A DNA stretch of 64,000 nucleotides from Fistularia commersonii. Lineage: Eukaryota > Chordata > Actinopteri > Syngnathiformes > Fistulariidae. The stretch is taken from the NCBI GenBank assembly GCA_037954325.1, contig JBBMNZ010000001.1, forward strand, positions 26,334,258-26,398,257. Direction: 5' to 3'. Shown in pieces: positions 37,649-51,900 of this stretch. Within the stretch, counting starts at the first letter, position 1, and each line of letters begins with the position of its first letter. The notes under the pieces were generated by a model that made no database searches, had not been told where the DNA came from, and saw nothing but the letters and a program-made list of their open reading frames with translations. The position numbers and the translations under genes are program-made.

Positions 37649-40600
37649 GCCCAGGCTTCTACACAAATCTCATGTCTCTGGCCTCTCCCTCCCTGCTCTC
37701 AGTGCAATACTCTTTATTCACGTGAAAAAAAGGCTTGAATTTAAAACGACATTTCCGCTGTCGGGAAGCAATGTCTCATGACAGGCATTGGGTTAGATCA
37801 GCCAGCCAGCCACACCGGTTGCTCCTCATTCTGCGGTGAGCATTTAACTGTGTCAGCTCACCTCAGGAAGCTGGAGGTGGTTAACACTGAATTAGAGAGG
37901 GAGACGAATATCACGAAAAGAGATTATCAGAACATGCGTATCCTATGATAACTAAAAAACTTGTTGGTTTCTGGTTTTCTAGCAGCACATCTGAAGAAGT
38001 GAACATTGCACAGAGCACTTGATTGAAATGACTCTTTTAACAGTGACACGAAAAGCACAAAGATCAGCTCAATAATTCAATTTGAAAAGCTTCTTGCCCA
38101 TTTTACTTAAATCAGGTCAATGTCCTTAGGTATTGGGTAAAAAATTGATGTGTAACGCAGCTCTATACTTGTTAGGGTTTCACATATTAAGATGCTAATG
38201 AAGGAGCTAATTATTCTGTAATTAAGTAGTGGAGGCAGCATCAGTGTAAACAAGCTAGTAATGGTGTGATGTAGAGCGGAAACCCAAAAACAGTATTCAT
38301 GTGGTCAATAGTCAAATGTTTTCATGTAATTAAATGGCAAAGCCAATATAATTACCGAACTGGGATTACTGCAAGAAAAAATAAACTCAATTCTGGAAGT
38401 GAAAAAATAAACATAAATTGTAAATCAAGGATTAGATTAGTAAGAAAAGTAGGGAACTGCCACAATGATTATCCATGCAGCTAAATCTTTAAAAATGAAA
38501 TGATGCTTCCCCCCATTCGGAGGTACTTGCTACTTTCACGCTCCATTAAGTCTTAAGTCTGTGCCAGAAACTCACAAGACTGAAGTGTCAGATATTTGCT
38601 GGAAAAAAAAACAACTACCTTTAATTCATAAGGAGTTTTTACATCATTCCACTACCACTTTTAATCTAAGCAGTTATATCTCACAAATCTATGACTATGC
38701 TGAGTACTGGACAGACGGGCTGCTGGTGTGTCCTGTCTGAGATTAAGCTGAATAATACATAATACGACATGAATCCAACAATCAGGATTCAGTTTTAACC
38801 CCACCCTGCCTCCATCGACCCACTCACCAGAATGACTCCGAGACTCCACAAGTCACAAGACTCATCGTAGCCATCATATTTGAGTATCTCAGGCGCGGCG
38901 TACTGCAAGGTGAAGCACGGAGTCTTCAGGAGTTGATTGTCTGGTGGTTTGAGGCGAGCAAAGCCAAAGTCTATGATTTTTATCTCGGAGTTCTCACTTT
39001 CGTCTGTGAAGAGCAGGTTCTACAAGGTAATTCAAGACACGGGCAGCAATCATTTCTTTCTGCGGAGCAAAACTGCACCACTCAGCAACTTATTAAATTG
39101 GACATCAAAACTTGTCTGACCAGCTACTTTTGACCTAGTTAGGGTCAAATGATTCTATTCTAGCTTTGAGTCTGATTGCATAGAGGGAAAAGCAATATAG
39201 ACATTTCATACAAACTTCAGTAAAACACAGCAATTCTGTTTTCAAAAGGTTAGGATCCAGTGCTTCGGTACTTAGCAGAGACAGACAAATTGTTCTCAAA
39301 GTGAGACTCAACATGCTTGTGTGATACCTCTGGTTTGAGATCTCTGTGCACGACTCCCACATCGTGCATGTGACTGACCGCAGAAACCAATTTGCGCATG
39401 ATGCGACTGGCCTCCGTTTCGCTAAAATGTTGCTTCCTGCGGATCCTCTCGAGCAGCTCCCCCCCTCCGAGCAACTCCAGAACCAGATATGTATGAAGCT
39501 AAAGGAAAAATGTAGATGTAACAGATTTGTATGTCTCACACCCACGTACTTATACTGAAATGATACAAACACTACATGTCTACAGTCACAGTTCTCTTAC
39601 ACACTTTATCCATACATTTTTGTAGGTTTTTGGCAGTTGGGCAGGGTCAAGGTTCAAACTGCTGAACTCTCTGACGACTGGGGATGATTTGGTTGACGTG
39701 ATATACCTGTCATTTTGGCTATAAATAATAACACCACCTTACAATATATCAGTAGGTCTTTACTCACAATACCTTTTGTCCACGCCACTGAAGTTAAGCA
39801 TTACTTTGACCTTATGAACACTACGTTTGATAATAGTTTAATGTGAAAAGAATCTGCCTGAGTTAAGTGAAACACTATTTAAGAACTTTTCATCTTGCAT
39901 TTGGTTAAAAAGAACATGATGCAAAAGGGTCATCTGCTGGCTGGTGCCCGCTCATCATAGTTCATCAAGCCTGATACTGTCAGAGAATCACCCGATGGGC
40001 TGTGTAATGCACAGCGTGACACTGTAACACTGACTAAATGTGACCATATGAACTTTTTTTTGTAGGGTCAGCTTGTGACTCTGGACTCCTACTCAAACAC
40101 TGAATCTTCTTACTGGCAGACAATGGCAGTCACGTGTCACGTATGCTCTTAAAAGCCTGACCAGATGTATGGGGAATTACAATCTTGCAACGCACAAAAC
40201 CATTATCTTAAGCCGTGTTATCAGTGAAATGTTGATGTGAACAGGAAAAAAAAGACATCATCCTCAGGTGAATAAACTAATACTTTGGTACTTTCCAAAA
40301 AAGCAGATCTAAATATTTCCAGACAAACATGATGGCATGATTTGCAAGAAATACGGGTTGAAATAAAACATCTGCGGTCTAGTTTTTGTGGATTTACATG
40401 AAAACTTAAAAACAAAGGAAAACATGTGAACTCACCGACAGGAATAATTATAGCCAATATATCTTGATGCTACGATGACGAGGTCAAACCTTACATGATA
40501 CTAAGGGGGCAGAGTAAAGTGGGAAGGGAGTCATTTTTTTCTCATTAGTGTTAGATCCAGCAGGCAAAGGCTAGATTCAGTTAGCCAAGGTTGGGCTATG

Positions 40601-43484
40601 ATCCGGGTCACAGACCTCTGAGGTACAGTAATAACCCCCTGAGCTCATCAGGAAGGAAGTGGTGCTCCTGATCTTGTAGGAGCGAAGCTAATGAACCCCT
40701 TGGCTGTCAGACACACAACCCAGGTTAGCTATATCTGGAACATATGCGCAGGTCGTTTGGCTTATCGGTGAAGCACAATTAGCAACAGAAGTGAATCTGG
40801 GTTAGTCTCGCTCAGTAGTACAGTGCATGTTTAAACAGCTGCAGTTTAAAACTATGTTTGGTGTGAAATATCCTGCCTACAGAGAGATGTTTTTGGGACA
40901 GTACCGTAAAAGTGAAACACACCTAACGGGCCTCCAGCAGCTCCATTCATCTGCCTTGTCCCAGTTCCAGGACTAAATGAGGCTGCAGTCCCCAAAGGTT
41001 TCACAGGAGGCCATAAAAACGGGATTTACAGGCAGCAAGAAACCCTTACCTGATCGTGGTATATTTCATGTAACTTGACGATGTTGGGGTGGCCATCACA
41101 GAGCTTCAGAGCTGCGATTTCACGCAGCGTCTGTGCCTCCATCCTGCAGCAAACATAAGTGGGAAGACAAACTGTTAAAAAACACACCATACACATACAA
41201 CAGATAGAAATTTAACTTTCCCTTTCATTTTTTTTTTAGCGCCATTCCCTCGCAACTTCAGGGTCAACCTTTCTCGGAGGACCCCTTAAACACAAACCTG
41301 GTGATATAATGATATTCTGAAAAATCAGTCCACTTATTTCTTAACGCTTACATACAAAAAACAACCATTATGAAAAAAAACCAGGGGCGTTTCCGTCTAA
41401 AGTGTGTAAAGTGTTTGTTTTTTGAATCAGTACTGGTATTCAATCTTAATCATGTTTTGCCTCTCCGACGTCATCTTTTTTAAATTTTCAAATCAACAGT
41501 TTGTTGGGCATTTAAGGGTAATATTAAATGTGATTGACTGCATTTCTTCATCATAATTGACTATAAATTTGCAATAGAATTTTCTGACACTGGCAAAAAG
41601 AGAAATTCAATTACCAGGGAAAAGCAGACAATATCCATAAATATATAGTATCACAATTTTTGTTAGGAGCAATGAAATTTGATAATCATCATTCACTTTA
41701 TATCATTATTATTTTTACTCCATATTCATCCACTTTCTATTGATTATTCTATATTGATTTGGTGATCCCATTTGTTCCCAAAAGAGAAAGAATGTGACCG
41801 ACAGAATTTCTCCCAGAGACAAAGGCCTCAGGTTTTAGCGAGCATCAAATCCGGCTGCGAGCCTGTACCTCTTGCTTACGATCTTGACTGCGTACTTCTG
41901 CCCGGTCTTCTTGTGCGTGCATCGCCTACAGATGGAAAAGCTACCCTCGCCCAGAGCGCTATCCTTTAGGTCCATTTCATAAGTCATATAGAAAGGAGAG
42001 TCCTGCAGTACAGCGCAAAGACACACACAATGTCAGGCCAAGAATAAACTTTGGGAAGCATCACAAAAAAGTTCAGAATCCATACTTTTGTTCAACAGTG
42101 GAATACATTTCTACTAAAACTGATGTAAAATTGCTGTGAGCAAAATGCTTTGGTTTGTGTGATAACAGTGAAACACTGTCATGTACAAAGAAGCCATGTG
42201 ATAAATGCAGTTTGCGATTTTACAAGAGGCGCATTTTGATTTACCGTATACAACCCATCCTTGCTGTCCTTTGGGCAAAAAAATGCACATTATGTGGGTG
42301 TGGAATACATGGTTTTATCATCTGATCTGACATGTTTCTTTTGTAGAAATTTAAAAAAAAAGATTCTGTGAAAGTTGACTAATGAATATAAACTTTTTTA
42401 AAACATTCCAACCATGAGGCTAAATTACACGGTGGCCCATTACATCATCCACCATTCACTGCTCATTTCTGGACCCATTCAGTCTGTTTAGAAAAACCCT
42501 TGACGCTAATGCAGCAACATTTTGTTGATTGATTAATACACTGGCTTGGCTGACATTAAAAGTTTCTGTGTGCTAAACTAATGAAAACTTTCCCACGACA
42601 ATTTAAAATGATCTCTGATGATTAAATGATTAAAAAATAATGATCACATATGTAAAAATAGACTTCCATTTTTTTAAAATCAACATTTCTACACAGGCTA
42701 TCGAGAATGTTTAAAAGAGAGAACTTCAATGACCTCACAATAAGTAATGGCTCTTCTATATTCTCTGAATGCAGGATGTCGTGTAGACAAAGAAGTGCGC
42801 TTATAAAAAATAAAAATAAAAAAACAGTACTCAAGTTGGTTTGCTCTGATTGTTAAATGTAATAGAGTGAAGTAGAAAAAAAGATTGTACTGAGGAGGGA
42901 GCATAAAGCAAAGAATGCATTCGCCTTTGGCTGCTCCCATTAACTTAAGTGTGTTTGTTGAAGGAGATCCAAGACCATTCGTCTAACCTTCATCATGGCG
43001 CTGCGGGCCACAGCTGCGGAGCCTGGCCTCTCTGAGCCTCCACACAGATGGACAGGGTCGTCCATCACCACATTCCTCTTGAACAGGATGGAGGGCGCCA
43101 TGAAAGAGTAGCCCTTTACGAAAAAACACATGAACCATGGATGTTTAGGTTTCGCCAGGACAAAGTCTGACTGGGCGACATGGAGAGAGAGAGTAAGTTC
43201 AGTCACAGCAATGCTCTTCAAAACTTAAAAAAACATTAGAATGTCATGATCACCATCAGAAAAATCAAAAAAATAACAAAGAATGTGCAGTCATTAGTCA
43301 AATGGCATCATTTGAAAAGCCTAAAATAAGATCAATTCCGGTCACTCTGTGATTGACAGGCTGTCCAGCTGTTGCCATTGTTAGACCTGTCATTGTGAAG
43401 AACTGCCAGCTTAATTCCAGCTGTGGGGATCCCAGAGCTGCTAATAAATCTTTCTCTTCTTTTACACCGACACACACAGGCACA

Positions 43485-43539
<55 letters not shown>

Positions 43540-45888
43540 ACACACACGCACACACACACACAGCTGTGGTATGTAGTGACAGCCATGGATGGACGGAAGG
43601 ATGCTGAATGAATGAGACGCCTCAAATTGCGGGGTTTGAATATTTGACTGCTCTGCTATGAAATTACATCTTGGCACTCTTAATGCAATTTTAATTTTGT
43701 TTTGTGAGGCACTGAGGGGGAGCGAGCGCACAGTTCAAAATTGGGATTGCTGTCGTTATCTCAGAGATTGCTAGGCTTGCAAATTATAAAGACCACAAAA
43801 TTTCACACTATGTGAATGGCAGCTGAGAGGGAAGAAAGACAAGATGAAGTTGGCAATCAAAGCCCGAAGGCGTAACCGAGACAGACGTGGCGATGCTCTC
43901 GAAGTGTAACCTTTTATTCCATGAGAGAAGCCAGTTAATGGATCTATTGATCTACCGAGCTCAAGGATCCAGAAGGCAATCAGAGCTGAAATTTCATGCG
44001 ATACATCAGACAGCCATCAGCTGGCACAGAGTTGTGGGCCATATTATGGTTCAAAGCTACATCAAAAATAGTCATTCACATCTGTTACTTCAATAAGAGC
44101 TGCATATGGCAGCAATTATCTCAATAAAAGGCCCTTTAGTCAATTTGAATACCAATGCACACAGACAGACTCATGTTGACTTACAGCAACCTTTTGAGGA
44201 CATTCACAACTTCACTTGATTACTTCAATTGCCGTGGAGTGTGGATGTCAAATATAGTCACAGACAAAGAGTGGGTAATGTATAATGTGATTTTTCATCC
44301 ATGTCAACAGTTTGTGCTGCCTGCAACCAAAGACCCGAGCAAACATAAGCAAGAATTGGATGCAAATAACAATGAGTCAGAAACAAAGGGGAAGCAAAAC
44401 AATTGTGTGGTTGTTTAACACCTCCGCTTTCCTTCCTACCTGAAAGATGCGGTCACAGTTCTGAGGCAGGGCCGCGGGGGAGTAGGTGGGGTCCATCTCT
44501 GTGAACTCTTCTGCAAAGTTGCTGACGTCCAGCTCATCCCGGATCACTGGCTTGAACGGGGCTGGCACCTTCTTCGCTGCCAAGTCCTCCCAGTTAATTT
44601 TCTAAAAGCAAGCAAAGAAAAATGTTACCGTATGTAAAACTCCCCGTTACTCTAAAACTATGAATTTCCAACATCCTCCATATTTTTCCAAACATATGTA
44701 ACGTACATATGTAATAACAACCTGATAAAACGGATGTTTCTTTACATTCTCTGCTCCATTAGGACCTGAACCTAATCTCTTCTTTGGATCTTTAATGAGG
44801 AGTCGCTGGATGAGGTCTTTGGCCAGTGGTCCCATATCTTTGGGGAAAGGAGGATCTTTTTTGGAAATCCTCCTGGGACGTGGGAGACAGATAAGGTCAG
44901 TGTTGTGGAATGATGGCAACCGAAAGCCTGCTAAAAAAAGGCGGCAAACAATCAGCGAGAACCCATACTTGGCGATGTCTGTGTGCGAGTTCTCGTCTCC
45001 GTCCACAGTGAAGGGGGATCCACCCGTCAAAAGCTCGTACATCAAAACGCCAAGGCTCCACCAGTCCACCGCCTGGAATGCATGAACGCAACCACCCATG
45101 ACTTTGACTGAACTGACTAAAAGCGCAATCTCACTTGAATCAACTGATAGACAGAAAATGCCTTCATTCTACAGAAATATATAGACATTCTGAGGCCTTT
45201 ACGGTTCATTCTATTTTCATGTATTTCCAGTGATTTTATGCTCTATTTCTATTGAATTTTGGGAGCATTTGAGGGGAATTGCATTATCCTTTCTTGATGG
45301 ATTTTCATGAAAAGTTTAGTCAATGTACAGTGAATTTTAAGAACATGTCTTGCTAAGGTGATAATTTACTAGGATTTTCCTTTTTTTTTTCCTTTATGGA
45401 ATTTCACCCTCATTTTTAGACAATATGATGTTTTTTATTTCTAATTAAGTCAACAGTTTCTCAATAATTAAGCAAAACACAATTTTTATATTAGATATTA
45501 GATATTATTCAATTCTAGTGCACAGACAACATGCATTAAAGGTAAAAACAAAATTACCTTGTCATGTCCAGACTCGCCCCCTTCCACAATCTCTGGAGCC
45601 ATATATTCAATGGTTCCACACACTGAAAAAGCTCTTTCCACCTATTGAAAGAAAAAAACAAAACCAAAAAACTCGAGCACATTGCTGTGAAAGACTTGTT
45701 ACAACTCAATCAACTTTTTTGTTTTACGTGTGAATTGAATTGGCTTCAGTGGGTGGAAAATGGTGTACTTCAAATACAACAGAGTAAAATAGCCGATCTT
45801 GCAAACACAGACACACACAGACACACAGACACACAGACACACAGACACACACACACACACACACACAAACAAACTAACACACACACAC

Positions 45889-45923
<35 letters not shown>

Positions 45924-48900
45924 TATCAATTTTAAAGATGAGACAAACTATTTTATGCACTTACCTGATCAAACTCCTTACTAAGGCCAAAATCTGTGAG
46001 AACTATGTGACCGTTTGAATCAAGTAAAATATTCTCAAGCTTCAAGTCCCGGTAGACAATCCCAAGCTGCAACAAGAACATAACAGAGGGGTGACAACGG
46101 TTGAGATGCGAAGCACAAGTCGACCATCGCGCACTGCAGTGGACCCTGGCGTGATACTTCTGAAAGTTACCTTGTGCAGATGCTCCAAAGCCAACACAAT
46201 CTCTCCACTGTAAAGGGCTACTTCTTGCTCTTTGAATCGCACCCTCTGCACCAAGTGTGTAAAAAGCTCTCCACCGTTTACATAATCTGTGTGGAAACAT
46301 AATGCGACCATGAAATATCTTACGCATGCTATATTTAACCACATGACGGATATTTTTTTGTATCTGTACAGGTAAGAATTATTTCTTTTTTTAGAATTTC
46401 TATTTAACTGGTAAAAGTTTAATTCCTTGTACAAACTAGCTGGAACGCAACACAGAGGTACACATACTACAAGAGCCTGACTGATTCTGGTTTGTTGGAG
46501 TTGGTATTATTGTAATATTTGGGAGTAAAAAATTCTTACCAGGTAATACCTGGTTGGATAATATGAAACCCTATTGATTTTATATTGTATAAGTGAAGTT
46601 TTCATACATGAAATACTAAGTGGTCTGTAAAAACCTGCTGTACTGGACATCAATTCAGGACAGAAAAAAGTTAGTCAGCTGTCTTGTTAAGTAGAAAAAT
46701 AATAAATGAATTGATAATAAAATCTAACTTCTGTTTTAGAACACATTAGATAAAATCAGAAGACAATAAATTGTCACATTATCATTTGGGAAACTGGTAG
46801 ATGTTGAGTTTTGCTAAGTTCAGAATACAAAAAAGCAGCAGAATCAATAACAGCTGACGTAACTATTTGAACAGATGTTTTTTGTTAATCTTCCTGACGT
46901 TGTTAAAAAACAAAAATTCAATCAAAAGTTAACATTTGAAAAACACAGATATCCAACTGAAAGGCAACAGTGAATGTAGGTGAAATAAAACTTTTTACAT
47001 ATAAAATTTTGTTATATCTGCAAACACATACATGACACATGTGTCTCTAAAAGACCAACTATTGTCAGACTCTGGTGAAAATTGTGGTAAGAAATGTGCA
47101 AACCAAGAATGAGGTGCAGCTTGGTGTCGGTCTGGAAAGCATAGTGAAGTGTGATGAGGAACGGTGACTGGCGGATATGCTCCAGGACTTGCCGCTCCGT
47201 TCGTGTGTGTTCAGCAGTTTTTGCCTTTTGTACAATAGTGGCCTTCTTCAACACCTTCATGGCGTACAGCTTCCCTGCATCATGACCGCTCACTTTCCTC
47301 ACCAGAAACACCTTGCCATATGCTGGTGGATAAGATGAACAAAACCAGTAGACAAAGTTCAATGCGGAGCCAAAGCCTAACACAAAGTGTGACATGTCTC
47401 ATCTGAAGAACATGTTGTACTACAGCTGTACAATCTTACTCACCTCCAGTGCCCAACACCTTTAATAGCTCAAAATTCTCAATTCCCACCCTCTCTACGT
47501 GGCCTGTCAGGTTGGCTGAAGTCAAAAACAGAGTGCAAAAGAACGAGATGAAGCACATTCAGTAAATCACAGAGAAACTTGTCCTTCACCTCACATATTT
47601 GGGTCGCATTGATGCAAATGAACACTGTTAAACAATTCCTCCATGTGGCCTGCAAACAGAGTTCTCCTTTCATTGGCTCGTTCAAACAAAAGGTGGTTGT
47701 TCCACCTCGCTGGTGGAACCCGCCTATAACGCCCAGCGGCAGATGTCTGTGCAAGTGCAATCATGACAGTGTAAACGCGGCATGCTTTGGAAGGCAACAA
47801 ACCCACTGCCTTCTGGTTGTTGTTATATTTCTGTCTCTTGACCAAAAGGGGATAGCAGAGCCATTTTTCCTCCCGCGGTCATGTAGCATCAATTTCAAAA
47901 ATATTTGTGCCTTTGTACTGCATAAAAAGCCCAGATTCATGAAAAACCCCTTCCCAGGGGTGAAATACTTATTTGCACAAAGAATGCAGCTTGAATGACA
48001 ACACTAAGAAAGGGGAAGAAAAAGAAAAACATCTTGTATTTTCTTGTCCCTGCTAGGCTCAGTACTGTAGACACAGTCCTAGATTGAAATGAATGTTGAA
48101 AAGCATTTTGAACCAAGATTTACACAACATAATTTTTGATTGTACATAGACATGTTAACAGAGAGATAGATGTTTTTTGTGCTCAATTTTTTAAGCTGCT
48201 ATGAATAATTAAAATGCCAGTATAATCATTATCTACTCTCTTGCAAAGATAAAATACATTCAAAAGCAAAAAATGCAAAACTGCATTTACTCTGGATATG
48301 TACTGAACGTTCCATTTTTCTGTAGACTTCAAACCATTGAACTACAGAACTAGAGAAATATTCTTGTTCCGTGGGCGCAATGATATATCTATTCTTCACA
48401 GGACATTCATGGATGAGGAGAGAAGAGAAAAATGAGTCGCATAATCACTGCATGGTTCTAACACTAACATTCGTATAAATATGTTTTAACATGTAGATCG
48501 TAGCCACGGGTACGAACTGACAGGAAAGCTAATGAGAAAAAGGTTGCTGTGGTAAAATGTCCATTTTCCATTCCTCTCCATCCCACGCCTATATTCTTCT
48601 GTCTTTTCCCATTAATGTTGCAGTACTCTAGTAGTTTATACATTTGTAAAGTTACAAATTTGATTTTCGCTGTCACTGAACAATGGTCTTAAATTTTCAT
48701 AAAAACATCATAATTAAAACATGCCCCACGTCTGGCCAAGTCTAACATATATGTGTAAATACCCCAAATGTATCCATCAATGGAGGAAATTAGCTCAATT
48801 GTGGTCCTTGTGCTGTTGTCTTAGCAGAGTTTCTCAAACATTTTCAGGTCAAAAGTCCCCAAAATAAATATGTCAAGATACTCATGATCCTCCCAATCCC

Positions 48901-51900
48901 AGCAGTGACAAATTGTTTTACCATTCAAGTTGTCTATTTATTTATTACGATTTTTAAGGTGATTTCTTTTTTACAACAATAGTACATTAAACGGTGAAAA
49001 GACTGTGTCTCTGAAAGACCTCGAATGAGGTTTGCTCACTGTAAGGCACTCCTCGTCTCTATGTAAATCAGTCTTTCTGTACAGTTGGCTGAGCATTGCG
49101 TGCTCTTATACATGCATGTCCATTGTAGTGCACACATTCCTTCTGTCTCACGCTCTGAAAATAGGCTGCTGAGCAATTAATAGCAGCTGATTTCCTCTTG
49201 CCGCCTCTCCTATTACACATGAGAAGAAACAACGTGTTTTTTTCAACAATTTAAGATCAAACAGTATTGTTTCCAAACATCAACAACACCATCATTCAAA
49301 TGTGAAGTCAGAGGTCTAGTTAAGTAACAACCTTGTCATGATCATCCTGCCAAGGCCGAGTTTGATTTCAGAGTTTATTAATAGACTGACGGAGGTGTCC
49401 AGCCTGAGGATACCTTGCTGCTAGACAAGAGGAACCTCTTCAGTCAGTGGGAGGGAAACGGCACAGAATAAAGACACTCTCCCTGAATTGTGTGTTTTTG
49501 TTTCTTCCTTGCAAGAACAAACTTAGCAAAAAAAAAAAAATCTTTTCTCTCTTCCAGCCATGACTAATTCATGATTTTAAAGTCTGGGAAACTAGATCAC
49601 TGAACTCCTCCACAGGCTCTTTTTCATTGTTCCTACATCCTTAGATAAAGCCTAAGACAGACAGGCACTGTGAATACTTAAATTTTAGTTTTCGGTCCTT
49701 TAGTGTTTGGCTGATTTTCTTTTATTATTTTACAATCATAAAGATGTAACCAAATTGTGCTAGATCTCTATGGAGCTTGTGTCATAAATATTACAAATAT
49801 ATGTATGACTTGGCTAGACATGGAGCATGTTTTAAAACAACATCATGATGTTGTCATGAAGGGGAAAGTCAAATTTGTACCTTTATAAATGTACAAACTA
49901 CTAGAGTACTGCAACACTAATTGGAAAGGAGAGAAGAATACAGGAGTGGGAAAGCAAGGAATGGAAACAAAGACGCTTGGCTGTACCACAGCAACCTTTT
50001 GAATTTGATCTCATTAGCTTTACGGTCAGTCTGAACCCATAGCTGCTATCTACATGTCATAACTTCCTTATACACTCACATCTCTTATGTCATTCAAATC
50101 TCACCACGCAGCTTCCCACTAATAATCACTGAACTAGTATGATGCATTTCGGTTTCAACTGCAAAGTGAGACTATGTGTCCTCACATTTTAAGGCTTAAT
50201 TTTTGATGGTTTGTGCCTAGTGTAAATATTTTATCAATGTGGTATATGACTGGCTTGATCATCTTAACCGATTAATATTGCCTTGTGTGATTGCAGCTCT
50301 TTGGTTTGCTTAGTTTCACGTTGCTAGGAGTCTCTGGCAAGAGATCTTAATCTCATTTGGACTGCCTGATTAAATAAAGCCAAAATAAGTAAAAATAGGA
50401 ACTTGAAAAAAAGAGCTGGGGGCAGGACTGAAGGGCCCTACACCTACGTCAGATGTTGGACAGTTACACAAATATACAATTTCCCATATGTGTTCAATCA
50501 GGTCCTTGCTATCTACCCAGTGATGATAGTTGGCGTCCACTGAAAGTGAAGCTGCTGATATGGCTGAGAAATGTAAACACTGTCCCAAAAATGTCTGAAT
50601 CCAAAACTTGAAATAAGTAAGTGTTAGTACTCATTTTGGTTTCGGTAAGTACATTCAAGGTGAATACAAAGATTAACTATTCCCTAATGGATCAAGATGT
50701 GAGGCCAAGCTGATGATTGTTAATTTCTTTAAAAGGGAAGTAAAAGAACGAAACTGTGAACGGGAAGAAAAGGTTCAGAAAAAAATTAATAACAGCAGAT
50801 TGCGGTACTCCACAGTGTTGCAGATGGGGAAACTCTGTTTTACTGTGTTCTAGTTGCACCGGAGCCCACTGTCCAACCTATTCAACAGTTGTCCGTCGAG
50901 AGACTGTACTCACAACCGTTACCATCAATTCCACCTCTCTGCTGTAAATATTTGGAAAATTTAACGGTGACATCCTGTTGATCTTGCATAACGGTGGTTT
51001 TCCGGCACCGCTGACAGAGGATAGCACAGGTCCACTTTACAGAGAAGTCATTTTCAATATTCCGCAGCCTGATTTTCTCCTTTCAAACACTTTGACGGCA
51101 GACATTACAAATTAATTACACACAGTGTGATGTTGAATGTGAAGACCTGCACTGTTGATTTAAATGAAATTGACACAAAAAAAAAGGTCGGCTGATGCTA
51201 TGAGCCCATTATTACTCGACTGCACCATTATCACAATTAAAAAACAAATACCTGCCAAACTCACTCAGTGAAAATTGACCTATATAACCCACGTAAATGC
51301 AGAGTTAATTAAAGGGCTGTTGTATTTTAGGCCCTCAGCATTATTTTAACCCATATTCCTGATAAATAGAAAAGTAAGTGAATATATAAGCTAACGATAG
51401 ATCCAGTGTTTTATCAGCAATGCACCGCACTCGGGGCAATGACAGGAAATTACTGTATTAATCCGCATTGACAGAAAGCCATGACAATGGCATTAAGTTG
51501 CTGTAGGAAACTCGTGTCAGTTGTCTCATTTAACCTTGCGAAGCGTACAAACTGATGCTGACCCAAGCTAATGTTGTTATCTTGTTACCCCACGGCTGTC
51601 AGCTAGTATTAGTGGCGCGGTTAGATAACGATAGTGTTATACGCGAGTTAGCAGTATCATGACAAGTAATGAGGACAGTCGACTAGCATCAACGGCTAGC
51701 TTCCTCTGCCATTTTTGGATCGGAGGTGTAACCGTAATGTTCCCACTACAAACGCTAGCCAGCCAACATTTCTCCCCTGACACGTGTCTACAAAACATAA
51801 ATGGCCAAATATGATTTACTGCGCGGACAGCTTTACCGGGTCTTGTGAGAACTTACCGTTTTTCAGCTCATGTTTCACAGTAAACAGGTCTCCTTCCCTG

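Noticed and set aside
39135..39572. 145-codon minus-strand frame and an overlapping 74-codon frame around exon 13
   Set aside because: Read-through of the real exon 39328-39498 into introns, or the wrong frame; consensus splice sites bound the exon.
47579..47998. 139-codon plus-strand frame
   Set aside because: Antisense to rps6ka5 intron 1, with no motif, no splice logic and ordinary intronic composition.
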